Origin: Acetobacteraceae bacterium
Lineage (GTDB): Bacteria; Pseudomonadota; Alphaproteobacteria; Acetobacterales; Acetobacteraceae
DNA: 29,541 nucleotides
Direction: 5' to 3'
Assembly (NCBI GenBank): GCA_027306955.1
Contig: DAHUXX010000142.1
Coordinates: 1 to 29,541 of the forward strand
The notes beneath the pieces are model-generated. The model searched no databases. It had not been told where the DNA came from and saw only the letters and a list, made by a program, of their open reading frames with translations. Shown here one piece after another: positions 1 to 7,866 of the stretch (positions are counted from its first letter, which is position 1; each line of letters begins with the position of its first letter). The position numbers and the translations under genes were made by a program.

Positions 1-1
1 C

Positions 2-835
2 CTGCTCCTGCTGCTGCCGGTTCCGGCGCATGCCCAGCCGATGCCGCCGCCCGCAACCTCGGCCCCACCCGCGATGGCCCCATTGGCAACCGCGCCCTCC
101 GCCTCGATCCGCCCGGTCCCGCCGCTGCCCACCACCATCCCCCGCGCGGCGCTGCACACCACGCTCGGTTACATCGTGACCGGCGATGCTGCGGTCGACC
201 GCATCTCGCGCGACGGCCTCGCGGCCCTCTCGGAGTTCGTCACCGCTCATACGGCGGCAACCCTCGGCCCGCCGGAGGCGGTGGTGCCGGGCCGCGACGA
301 CCTCTCATTCTATCCGCTGCTCTACTGGCCGATCACCACCGCCGAGCCCGACCTCTCGGCCGCCGCGGTCGCTGCCCTCAACGCCTACATGGCCTATGGC
401 GGCATCATCCTCATCGACACACGCGACGGCGAGGCCGGCTTCGCGCCGGGCACGCGGCAGGCGCTGCGCCGCCTCACGCGCGGGCTTGCCATCCCAACGC
501 TGGCGCCGCTGACCACCCAGCACGTGCTCACCCGCACCTTCTACCTGCTGCCGCAATTCCCGGGACGTTTTCCAAGTGGAACGGTCTGGGTGCAGCGCGG
601 CCAGGACCGCGCCAATGACAGCGTCTCGCCGGTGGTGATCGGCGGCGGCGACTGGGCCGCGGCCTGGGCGACCGACGCCTCCGGGCGCTTCCTCTACGCC
701 ACCATCCCCGGCGGCAACCGCCAGCGCGTTTATGCCTACCGCTTCGGCGTCAATCTCGTCATGTACGCGCTCACCGGCAACTACAAGGGCGATCAGGTGC
801 AGGTGCCCGCCATCCTTCGCCGGCTCGGCCGATGA
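2..835 (+). CDS. DUF4159 domain-containing membrane protein, 5'-truncated by window edge
   Basis: The reading frame is open from base 2, so the gene begins outside the window; 277 C-terminal residues are present. The first visible residues are a leucine run ending in an Ala-His-Ala-Gln stretch, which looks like the end of a membrane segment or a signal-like region. A Pro/Ala-rich linker follows, then a globular domain of about 210 residues typical of DUF4159 (motifs FYPLLYWPI and YMAYGGIILIDTRDG, then a C-terminal RFGVNLVMYALTGNYKGDQVQ). In related alphaproteobacteria, long forms carry an N-terminal BatA-like part and sit beside MoxR/DUF58/VWA genes; that part is not visible here. The stop overlaps the next ATG by 4 bases, so the two are probably translationally coupled. 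An ATG at 41 is in frame but lies just after the hydrophobic run and is unlikely to be the true start. The biochemical role is unknown. Confidence 0.85.
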   Translation: MLLLLPVPAHAQPMPPPATSAPPAMAPLATAPSASIRPVPPLPTTIPRAALHTTLGYIVTGDAAVDRISRDGLAALSEFVTAHTAATLGPPEAVVPGRDDLSFYPLLYWPITTAEPDLSAAAVAALNAYMAYGGIILIDTRDGEAGFAPGTRQALRRLTRGLAIPTLAPLTTQHVLTRTFYLLPQFPGRFPSGTVWVQRGQDRANDSVSPVVIGGGDWAAAWATDASGRFLYATIPGGNRQRVYAYRFGVNLVMYALTGNYKGDQVQVPAILRRLGR

Positions 836-2934
836 CCGCGCCAGCGGCCATCGCGGCACTGCGCTTCCTGCCGCTGCTGCCGGCTTGGGCACTGCTGCTG
901 CTCGGCGTCGTTGCGGCGCTGGCGGTGGCACTCTCCTTCTGGCGCCGCGCGCGCGGCGCCTGGTGGCGGCTCGCCGCCTTTGCCGCCATCCTGCTCTGGC
1001 TCGCGGGGCCAAGCCTGATCTCCGAGACGCGCCACTACCTGCCCGATATCGGGCTGATGCTGGTCGACCACTCGGCGAGCATGCGCGTGGGCAACCGCCT
1101 CGCCCTCGCCGACGCCGCCGCGACGAAGCTCTCGGCCGAGGCGCGCGCCATCCCCAGCCTCGAATGGCGCACCGTCACGATCCCGGAACGAGGCTCGCAG
1201 GGCACGCGCCTCGTCGCCGCCATGCACCGCGCGCTGGCCGACATCCCGGCGGACCGGCTCGCGGGGGTCGTCGCCATCACCGACGGCGAGGCGTCGGACG
1301 CGGTCGCGAACCTCCGTCTGCCGGCGCCGTTCCACCTGCTGATCCCCGCGCGCGGCGAGCAGACGGACCGGCGCATCCGCGTCGTCTCCGCCCCCACCTA
1401 CGGCATCGTCGGCAAGACCGCGCGCATCGACGTCGCGATCGAGGACATGGGCCTGCCCGATCGCGGCACCACCGTCGGCCGCGTCGTGCCGCTCACCATC
1501 CGCCGCGACGGCCAGCCGCCCATCGTGCAGTCGGTCGCCGTCGGCCCCACGCACGAGATCGACCTGCCGATCACCGCGGAAGGACCCACCGTCGTCGAGC
1601 TGTCCGTGCCCAGGCTTCCGGCCGAGGCGAGCACCATCAACAACCGCACCGTGCTCACCATCAACGGCGTGCGCGACCGGCTGCGCGTGCTGCTTGTCTC
1701 CGGCAAGCCGCATCCCGGAGAGCGCACCTGGCGGCGCCTGCTCAAGGCCGACCCCTCGGTGGACCTGGTGCATTTCACCATCCTGCGCCCGCCCTCGAAA
1801 CAGGATAACACGCCGCTCAACGAGCTCTCGCTGATCTCGTTCCCGGTGTACGAGCTGTTCCAGGTCAAGATCCGCGACTTCGACCTCATCATCCTGGATC
1901 GCTACAAGAACCGCGGCCTGCTGCCGCGCCAGTACATCCAGAACATCGTGGACTATGTGCGCGGGGGCGGCGCGCTGCTGGTCTCGGTGGGGCCGGAGTT
2001 CGCGGGCAGCGACAGCCTCGCCAACTCGCCCCTTGCCGAGCTGCTGCCGGCGCTGCCCGCCGCCTTCGGGCGCTCCGGCGTGATCGACATGCCCTTCCGC
2101 CCCTATGTCACGGCGCTCGGCCAGCGCGACCCGATCACCGCGAGCCTGCCCGGCTGGAATCACGGCCATCCCGTTTGGGGTCCCTGGTACCAGCGTCTCG
2201 CGACGCTCGCGAACCCCAGCTTGCCGGGGAACGTCCTGATGCGCGCGGGGCAGGGGGGTGGGCCGCTCCTCATTACCAGCCATGTCGGGCGCGGTCGGGT
2301 GGCGATGCTGCTCTCGGACCAGATCTGGCTGTGGTCGCGCGGGCACATGGGCGGCGGACCCCAGGCGGAACTGCTGCGCCGCATCGCGCACTGGTCGATG
2401 GGCGAGCCGGCGCTGGCCGGCAACCGGCTCACGGCCGATGTCGCGCATGGCGTGCTCACCGTCACCCGCAACAGCCTCGCCGCCACGCCGCCGCCGCCTG
2501 CGACCGTCACCGGGCCCGACGGCATCGCGCGCACGCTGAAGCTGACGCCGCTCCGCCCGGGCCTGGCGCGCGCGAGCCTGCCGGCGCCACAAGTCGGCGT
2601 CTGGCGCGTGGACGAGGGCGGGCTCTCCGCCTTCGCCGCCGCCGGCCCCACGGACCCGCCGGAGTTCGCCGATCTGCGCGCGACCGCGACCAAGCTGGCC
2701 CAAGCAGTCGCCGCCACGCACGGCGGCGTGGTGTGGCTCGACCCCAAAGGCGCGCCGGCGCTGCGCATGGTCAACCCCGGCCAGCTCACCAAGGGGAATG
2801 GCTGGATCGGCCTGCTGCGCCGCCGCGCGCATGTCGTCACCGGCGTGGACAACGTGCCGCTGGTCCCCGGCTGGGTGGCGCTCACCGTCATTCTGCTGCT
2901 TGCCGTGCTTGCCTGGCGGCGCGAAGGTCACTGA
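832..2934 (+). CDS. Membrane protein with VWA-like and glutamine-amidotransferase-like domains
   Basis: A 700-residue protein whose ATG lies inside the stop of the DUF4159 gene (ATGA overlap). Two hydrophobic segments occupy roughly residues 13-36 and 46-62. A VWA-like region follows, with a DHSAS (DxSxS) MIDAS-type motif at 79-83 and a second acidic motif AITDGE near 150. A class-I amidotransferase-like/Rossmann region begins near 285 (LLVSGKPHPGER; later FDLIILDRY and GGGALLVSVGPEF). One C-terminal membrane helix near 678-694 ends in a short basic tail. The layout is that of the large membrane protein usually found next to DUF4159/BatA-type genes. That suggests a cell-envelope assembly or MoxR-linked complex, but no enzymatic function can be assigned and I see no catalytic Cys triad. 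High confidence it is a gene, low on function. Confidence 0.88.
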   Translation: MTAPAAIAALRFLPLLPAWALLLLGVVAALAVALSFWRRARGAWWRLAAFAAILLWLAGPSLISETRHYLPDIGLMLVDHSASMRVGNRLALADAAATKLSAEARAIPSLEWRTVTIPERGSQGTRLVAAMHRALADIPADRLAGVVAITDGEASDAVANLRLPAPFHLLIPARGEQTDRRIRVVSAPTYGIVGKTARIDVAIEDMGLPDRGTTVGRVVPLTIRRDGQPPIVQSVAVGPTHEIDLPITAEGPTVVELSVPRLPAEASTINNRTVLTINGVRDRLRVLLVSGKPHPGERTWRRLLKADPSVDLVHFTILRPPSKQDNTPLNELSLISFPVYELFQVKIRDFDLIILDRYKNRGLLPRQYIQNIVDYVRGGGALLVSVGPEFAGSDSLANSPLAELLPALPAAFGRSGVIDMPFRPYVTALGQRDPITASLPGWNHGHPVWGPWYQRLATLANPSLPGNVLMRAGQGGGPLLITSHVGRGRVAMLLSDQIWLWSRGHMGGGPQAELLRRIAHWSMGEPALAGNRLTADVAHGVLTVTRNSLAATPPPPATVTGPDGIARTLKLTPLRPGLARASLPAPQVGVWRVDEGGLSAFAAAGPTDPPEFADLRATATKLAQAVAATHGGVVWLDPKGAPALRMVNPGQLTKGNGWIGLLRRRAHVVTGVDNVPLVPGWVALTVILLLAVLAWRREGH

Positions 2935-3018
2935 CCGGGACGCGAAGGAGGGTGTGTCTTCCGCGACGATGACAGCAACGGCTTCGCGGGCGGGTTCGAC
3001 CGCGGCGCGCTGCTCGCC

Positions 3019-3483
3019 TTGGTGGGCTTTGTCGGATTCGCGCTGCTCGTCGGCGCGACCGCCGCGATGGCCACGCAGGAGGGCGTGCGCCTCTGGTACC
3101 CGTCGCTGACCGCGCCCCCGGGCACGCCGCCCGACGCCGCCTTTCCGGTCGTCTGGACCGGGCTCTACGTGCTGATGGGCGTGGCCGCCTGGCGCATCTG
3201 GCACGTCGCCCCGCGCCCGGCCGCCTTCGCCGCACTACGCCTGTGGGGCTGGCAACTCCTCGCCAATGCCGCCTGGTCGCCGGTCTTCTTCGGCCTGCAT
3301 GCGATCGGCGCCGCGCTCCTGGTCCTGCTGCTCCTGCTGGTCCTCGTGGTGGCGACCCTGCTCGCCTTCGCGCGCCGCGACAGCCTCGCCGGGCTGCTGC
3401 TCGCGCCCTATCCCGTCTGGGTCGCCTACGCCGCCTGGCTCAACGCGGGGTTCTGGTGGCTCAACGGCAGACCATTTCCCTGA
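3019..3483 (+). CDS. TspO/MBR family protein (start uncertain, possibly frameshifted)
   Basis: A 154-residue, tryptophan-rich protein with five predicted membrane helices and the TspO/MBR pattern: WYPSLTAPPGTPPD, then VVWTGLYVLMGVAAW, an Ala-Trp-Ser-Pro-Val-Phe-Phe-Gly stretch, and WVAYAAWLNAGFWWLN near the C-terminus. TspO proteins bind porphyrins and other lipophilic ligands in the membrane. The indicated start is TTG at 3019 (GTG follows at 3022). Neither has a clear ribosome binding site, and helix 1 would be clipped. The frame stays open back to 2935 without any ATG, GTG or TTG. A strong AAGGAGGG lies at 2945-2952, followed by an ATG at 2969 in the wrong frame. A one-base deletion in the G-run at 2992-2994 would explain this (see findings). 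Confidence 0.85.
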   Translation: MVGFVGFALLVGATAAMATQEGVRLWYPSLTAPPGTPPDAAFPVVWTGLYVLMGVAAWRIWHVAPRPAAFAALRLWGWQLLANAAWSPVFFGLHAIGAALLVLLLLLVLVVATLLAFARRDSLAGLLLAPYPVWVAYAAWLNAGFWWLNGRPFP

Positions 3484-3499
3484 CCCTGTTTCCCTGACC
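3475..3499 (+). repeat. Short tandem duplication (14-bp period) across the TspO stop codon
   Basis: The 11-mer TTTCCCTGACC occurs at 3475-3485 and again at 3489-3499. The first copy contains the TspO stop codon (3481-3483). It looks like a small slippage duplication in the 75-base spacer before the next gene; no function is implied. Confidence 0.6.
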
Positions 3500-3558
3500 T
3501 CCGTCTGCGCGACGCCCGCCGGCTTCGCAGGGCGCGGCGTTGCTGCTAGACCACGCCC

Positions 3559-4146
3559 ATGCGCAAGCGAATTCTCATGCTGGCCACCGCGGCCGCGCTG
3601 CTGCCGGGCGTGGCTGCGGCGCAGGTCATCGCGCCGTCGGGCCAAATCGGCCCCAAGCAAAACGTCCCGGTCGGCAACAAGCCGTCGCCGACGCCCCCTG
3701 GCCTGCCCGGCGCCCAATCCACCGGCCCGATCGTCGGCGCCCAGCGCGCGGGGCGCAACCTCTCGCCCACCGCGGCCCTGTTCGACGCCATCGACCGTGG
3801 CGATATCGCCGCCGCCCGCGAGGCGCTGAGCCGTGGCGCGAACCTCAACGCCCGCAACGCGCTGGGTGAGACGCCGATCCAGCTCTCGGTCGACCTGGCG
3901 CGCAACGACATCACCTTCCTGCTGCTCTCCGCCCGCGGCAACGAGCCCGCGCCGGGCGCCAGACCGGCCGCCACCACCCCCATCCGCGAGATCGCCGCGA
4001 ACCGCACGGGCCCGGCGGCAAGCCCGCCGCCCGCGCCAGCCCCGGCGCCGCGCGCCACCCCGGTCCAGCCCATCCGGCTCTCCAACGACCCCGGCGTGCC
4101 GAATCCGTCCGCCGGGTTCCTGGGCTTCGGCCCGGTCCAGCATTGA
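3559..4146 (+). CDS. Exported ankyrin-repeat-type hypothetical protein
   Basis: A 195-residue protein. Residues 1-22 form a clear Sec signal peptide: basic MRKR, hydrophobic core, and an Ala-Ala-Ala-Gln cleavage region. Residues 55-120 carry ankyrin-like repeats (LFDAIDRGDIAAAREALSRG, then ANLNARNALGETPIQLSVDL), enough for about two repeats. The remainder is low-complexity, Pro/Ala-rich linker ending in GFLGFGPVQH. A periplasmic protein-binding or scaffolding role is likely from the family, but no partner is indicated. The start codon follows directly from the signal peptide; there is no good Shine-Dalgarno ahead of it. It lies 75 bases after tspO and 21 bases before the creatininase gene. 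Confidence 0.8.
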   Translation: MRKRILMLATAAALLPGVAAAQVIAPSGQIGPKQNVPVGNKPSPTPPGLPGAQSTGPIVGAQRAGRNLSPTAALFDAIDRGDIAAAREALSRGANLNARNALGETPIQLSVDLARNDITFLLLSARGNEPAPGARPAATTPIREIAANRTGPAASPPPAPAPAPRATPVQPIRLSNDPGVPNPSAGFLGFGPVQH

Positions 4147-4167
4147 TCGCCAGCACGGAGGCGCGCC

Positions 4168-4992
4168 ATGACCGAGGTTGACTGGACCCGCTGCTCGGGC
4201 CCGGAGATCCGCGCGCTCGCTGCGCGCGGCGCGGCACTCGCCGTGCTCCCCGTCGGCTCGCTGGAGCAGCACGGGCCGCACCTGCCGGTCATCACCGACA
4301 CGCGCACCGCCTGGGAGGTGTCCATCCGCGCAGCGCGCATCGCGGCGGAGACGATGCCGGTGCTCGTGCTGCCCGGCATGTGGACCGGCATGAGCGAGCA
4401 CCACCTGCCCTTCGGTGGAACAATAAGTCTCAATTTCAATGAATTCAGGGGCGTTGTTTCCGGCATCGCGCGCAGCCTGCGCGCCATCGGCTTCGCCCGG
4501 CTGCTGCTGGTGAACGGCCACGGCGGCAACATCGACCCCCTCGCCGTCGCCGCGCGCGAGCTCGCCGTGGAATATGGCATGCCGATCGTCGCCACCACGC
4601 CCTGGTTCATCGCCGCCGACGCCGTCGCCGCCGAACTCGAGACCGCGAAGGGCCCGCAGCACGCGTGCGAGGCAGAGACGTCGGTGATGCTCGCGATGAT
4701 GGCCGACGCGGTGAAGACGGACCGCTTCGAGGAGGCGGTGCGCCAGGCGCCGCCACGCGTGCCTGCCCGCCCCGGCTTCAGCCGCTTCTGGAGTTTTTCC
4801 GAGCGCGCGCCCTCCACCGGCGTGATGGGCGATCCCCGTCCCGCGACAGCAGAAAAGGGCGAACGCTTGCTCGACGCCATGGCCGCCGCCCTGGCGGAGG
4901 CGATGGGCGACCGCGTACTCTGGCGCGCGCCGGACCCGGTCTGGAGCCCCGGCCGAGGCCAAGGCAACACCGCCGGCTCCGCACTCGAGTAG
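4168..4992 (+). CDS. Creatininase-family amidohydrolase
   Basis: A 274-residue protein of the creatininase superfamily (metal-dependent hydrolysis of cyclic or linear amides; relatives include creatinine amidohydrolase and the MftE peptidase). The N-terminal metal-site motif SLEQHGPHLPVITD places Glu33, His35 and Asp44. The second motif NGHGGN places His118, and HACEAETS at 165-172 supplies the last acidic ligand. A GGAG ribosome binding site (4157-4160, in cacggagg) precedes the ATG, which fits the family N-terminus. The substrate cannot be read from sequence. Codons near 4420-4446 are unusually AT-rich, including a rare ATA, over the stretch TISLNFNEF. The gene converges with the CoA-transferase gene, leaving 19 bases between stops and no visible terminator. 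Confidence 0.93.
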   Translation: MTEVDWTRCSGPEIRALAARGAALAVLPVGSLEQHGPHLPVITDTRTAWEVSIRAARIAAETMPVLVLPGMWTGMSEHHLPFGGTISLNFNEFRGVVSGIARSLRAIGFARLLLVNGHGGNIDPLAVAARELAVEYGMPIVATTPWFIAADAVAAELETAKGPQHACEAETSVMLAMMADAVKTDRFEEAVRQAPPRVPARPGFSRFWSFSERAPSTGVMGDPRPATAEKGERLLDAMAAALAEAMGDRVLWRAPDPVWSPGRGQGNTAGSALE

Positions 4993-5011
4993 CCGGCCCT
5001 CAAGCTCAGGA

Positions 5012-6184
5012 TCAGGTCTGGGCGACGCAGCCCGCCACCACCAGCGCCTCGATCTCCTCGGCTCCGAAGCCCCAATCGGCCAGCACCTCGCGACTATGCG
5101 CGCCGGCTCCCGCGGGTCCACGCCCGAGGGTTGCCGGCGTGCGCGAGAAGCGCGGCGCGGGCGCCGGCTGCACCACACCCGCGTGCTCCACCAGCGTTCG
5201 CCGCGCCGCGATGTGCGGATGCGCCGGCGCCTCCGCCATCGTCAACACCGGCGCCGCGCAGGCATCCGTGCCTTCGAGCAGCGCCGCCCAGGTGTCGCGG
5301 TCGCGCTCGCCGAGCCGCGCTGCGATCGCCGCCCGCAGCACCGGCCAGCCGCCGGGGTCGCGATGCTTGTCCGCCAGCGTCGCGTCGAGGCCGATCGCGG
5401 CGAGAAAGACGCGCAGGAATTCCGGCTCCAGCGGCCCCACCGCGAGGAAACGCCCGTCCGCGCATGCATACGTGTCGTAGAACGGCGCGCCACCATCAAG
5501 CAGGTTTGCGCCGCGCTCGCCGCGCCAGCGCCCGCCCGCCAGCATGCCGAAGAATGGCGCCATCAGCAGGGCCGCGCCGTCCACCATCGCGGCGTCCACC
5601 ACCTGGCCGCGTTCGCAGACGCCGCGCTCCACCAGCGCCGCCAGCACGCCCACCGCGAGCAGCATCGCGCCGCCGCCGTAGTCGCCGATGAGGTTGAGCG
5701 GCGGCGCCGGCGGTGCCCCGGGCCGGCCGATCGCCGCCAGCGTCCCGGTGAGCGCGATATAGGTGATGTCGTGCCCCGCGCGCTGCGCCAGCGGCCCGTC
5801 CTGGCCCCAGCCGGTCATGCGTCCATAGACCAGGCGCCCGTTGCGGCTGCGCACGACCTCCGGGCCCAGCCCCAGCCGCTCCATCACGCCGGGCCGGAAC
5901 CCCTCCAGCAGCACGTCGGCATGCGCCGCCAGCCGCAGCACCGTCGCCGCGCCCTCGGGGTGCTTGACGTCGATCGCGACCGACCGCCGCCCGCGCCGCG
6001 TCACGTCGCCCGCCCATCCAGGTGCCGTGATGTCCCGCGCCGCGCCATGCGGCGGCCGGTCCACGATCACGATCTCCGCGCCAAGATCCGCGAGCAGCAT
6101 ACCGCAGAACGGCACCGGCCCGATGCCCGCCATCTCCACGATCCGCAGCCCGGCGAGCGGGCCCGCCGCGGGGCCGGAGCTCAT
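5012..6184 (-). CDS. CaiB/BaiF CoA-transferase family protein, alpha-methylacyl-CoA racemase-like
   Basis: A 390-residue class III CoA-transferase fold protein. The N-terminus (LAGLRIVEMAGIGPVPFCGM) and the motifs GHDITYIALTG and NLIGDYGGGAML match alpha-methylacyl-CoA racemases. His138 and Asp168 align with the catalytic pair (His126/Asp156 of the Mycobacterium enzyme), both offset by 12 residues. The expected reaction is epimerisation of 2-methylacyl-CoA through an enolate; family members that instead transfer CoA cannot be fully excluded. The ATG at 6184 lies within the stop of the FAD-dehydrogenase gene (4-base overlap), so it is translationally coupled and is the last gene of the long minus-strand operon. 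An upstream open extension exists in frame, but it reads as shadow sequence of the neighbour. Confidence 0.92.
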   Translation of the reverse strand: MSSGPAAGPLAGLRIVEMAGIGPVPFCGMLLADLGAEIVIVDRPPHGAARDITAPGWAGDVTRRGRRSVAIDVKHPEGAATVLRLAAHADVLLEGFRPGVMERLGLGPEVVRSRNGRLVYGRMTGWGQDGPLAQRAGHDITYIALTGTLAAIGRPGAPPAPPLNLIGDYGGGAMLLAVGVLAALVERGVCERGQVVDAAMVDGAALLMAPFFGMLAGGRWRGERGANLLDGGAPFYDTYACADGRFLAVGPLEPEFLRVFLAAIGLDATLADKHRDPGGWPVLRAAIAARLGERDRDTWAALLEGTDACAAPVLTMAEAPAHPHIAARRTLVEHAGVVQPAPAPRFSRTPATLGRGPAGAGAHSREVLADWGFGAEEIEALVVAGCVAQT

Positions 6185-7818
6185 GCCGCCCGCGCCGTCG
6201 CGCCGATGATCGCCGCCGCCGCCGCCTCGCCGGCGCGAATACCGTCGATCGCGGCCGTCAGGATGCCGCCGGCGAAACCCGCCCCTTCGCCCGCGGGATA
6301 AAGCCCGGCGGTGTTGACGCTCTCGCCGTTCTCGCCGCGCAGGAGGCGCACGGGCGAGGAGGTGCGCGTCTCCACCCCGGTCATCACCGCGTCCGCACGG
6401 TCGAAGCCCGGGATGCGCCGTGCGAACGCCGGCAGCGCCTCGCGGATCGCGGCGACCGCAAAATCCGGCAGGCAGGCGGCAAGGTCTGTCGGCGTCACCC
6501 CAGGTCGATACGAAGGCGCAATGTCCCCGAGCGCGGTCGAGGCGCGCCCTCCGAGGAAATCGCCCACAAGCTGCGCCGGCGCGCGATAGCCGCCGCCGCC
6601 CGCGGCGAAGGCCGCGCTTTCCCAGTGCCGCTGGAACGCGATGCCTCCGAGCGGCCCGTCGGGAAAATCCGCGGGCGAGATGCCGACCACGATCGCGGCA
6701 TTCGCGTTGCGCTCGTTGCGCGAATACTGGCTCATCCCGTTGGTCACCACGCGCCCGGGCTCGGAGGTCGCTGCGACGACCGTGCCGCCCGGGCACATGC
6801 AGAAGGAATAAACCCCGCGCCCGCTGCTCGCTTGGTGCACCAGCTTGTAGTCGGCGGCACCCAGGATGGGGTTGCCGGCATCGGCGCCGAAGCGGGCGCG
6901 GTCGATCATCCCCTGCGGATGCTCGATGCGCACGCCGATTGAAAGCGGCTTCGCCGCCATCGCCACGCCGCGCTCATGGAGCCGCGCGAACAGGTCGCGC
7001 GCGCTGTGACCTGGGGCGAGCACGACATGGTCCGCCCGCAGCGTCTCGCCGCCCGCGAGCACCAGGCCGCGCAGCCGCCGCGCGCCGCCGGTCGTTTCGA
7101 TGACGAGATCGTCGACGCGGGTCTCGAACCGGTACTCGCCGCCCAACCCCTCGATCGTCGCCCGGATGTGCTCGACCATGGAAACCAGGCGGAACGTGCC
7201 GATATGCGGCCTCGCGCTGACCAGGATCTCCTCCGGCGCGCCGGCACGCACGAACTCCTCCAGCACCTTGCGTCCCAGGTGGCGCGGATCGCTCACGCCG
7301 GAATGCAGCTTACCGTCGGAGAACGTGCCGGCACCGCCCTCGCCGAACTGCACGTTGCTCTCGGGCGTCAGCACGCCGCGCCGCCACAGCGCCCAGGTGT
7401 CCCTGGTGCGCTGGCGCACCATCCGCCCGCGTTCGAGCACGATCGGCCGGAACCCCGCCTGCGCGAGGATCAGCGCCGCGAATAGCCCGCAGGGCCCGGC
7501 ACCCACGACCACCGGCCGCGGCGCGCCCGACGGGGCGCGGCCCGCGCCGGGATAGCGCATGTCCGGGCGGCGGGCGATGCCCTGGCCACCTTCATGCGCC
7601 GCAAGCACCCGCCCGGCGGCCGCGGGCGGAAGTTCCGCATCCACGGTGTAGACCAGCCGCACCCGCGCGCGTCCGCGCGCGTCCCAGCCGCGGCGGAAGA
7701 CGCTGAATGTCCGCAATTCCTCGGCCGTGATGCCGAGCCGCGCCAGCACCGCCTCGCGCAAGGCATCCGGCGCGTGGTCGAGTGGCAGGCGAAGTTCGGT
7801 GATCCGCAGCCAGGGCAT
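6181..7818 (-). CDS. NAD(P)/FAD-dependent dehydrogenase (COG2509 type)
   Basis: A 545-residue flavoprotein. Residues 1-95 form the small N-terminal domain seen in this uncharacterised family. Then come the dinucleotide-binding motif VVVGAGPCGLFAALILAQAG with a terminal acidic LERG, a GEGGAGTFSDGKLHSG motif, an LAPGHSARDLF segment, and a C-terminal FAD signature GLYPAGEGAGFAGGILTAA. The length agrees with family members. The electron donor and substrate are unknown; a role in saturating or desaturating an acyl intermediate beside the racemase gene is possible but only inferred from position. It overlaps the racemase start by 4 bases and follows the cyclase gene by 48 bases. The ATG at 7818 gives the family N-terminus MPWLRITELRLPLDH. 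Confidence 0.9.
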   Translation of the reverse strand: MPWLRITELRLPLDHAPDALREAVLARLGITAEELRTFSVFRRGWDARGRARVRLVYTVDAELPPAAAGRVLAAHEGGQGIARRPDMRYPGAGRAPSGAPRPVVVGAGPCGLFAALILAQAGFRPIVLERGRMVRQRTRDTWALWRRGVLTPESNVQFGEGGAGTFSDGKLHSGVSDPRHLGRKVLEEFVRAGAPEEILVSARPHIGTFRLVSMVEHIRATIEGLGGEYRFETRVDDLVIETTGGARRLRGLVLAGGETLRADHVVLAPGHSARDLFARLHERGVAMAAKPLSIGVRIEHPQGMIDRARFGADAGNPILGAADYKLVHQASSGRGVYSFCMCPGGTVVAATSEPGRVVTNGMSQYSRNERNANAAIVVGISPADFPDGPLGGIAFQRHWESAAFAAGGGGYRAPAQLVGDFLGGRASTALGDIAPSYRPGVTPTDLAACLPDFAVAAIREALPAFARRIPGFDRADAVMTGVETRTSSPVRLLRGENGESVNTAGLYPAGEGAGFAGGILTAAIDGIRAGEAAAAAIIGATARAA

Positions 7819-7866
7819 GCCCTCGCCTAGCTGCTGCCGGTCATCATGTCACGCGTTGCCTCGCCG

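Noticed and set aside
793..3204. 803-codon open frame on the minus strand across the DUF4159/VWA genes
   Set aside because: Arg/Gly/His-rich translation with no family pattern; it is the antisense shadow expected in very GC-rich genes.
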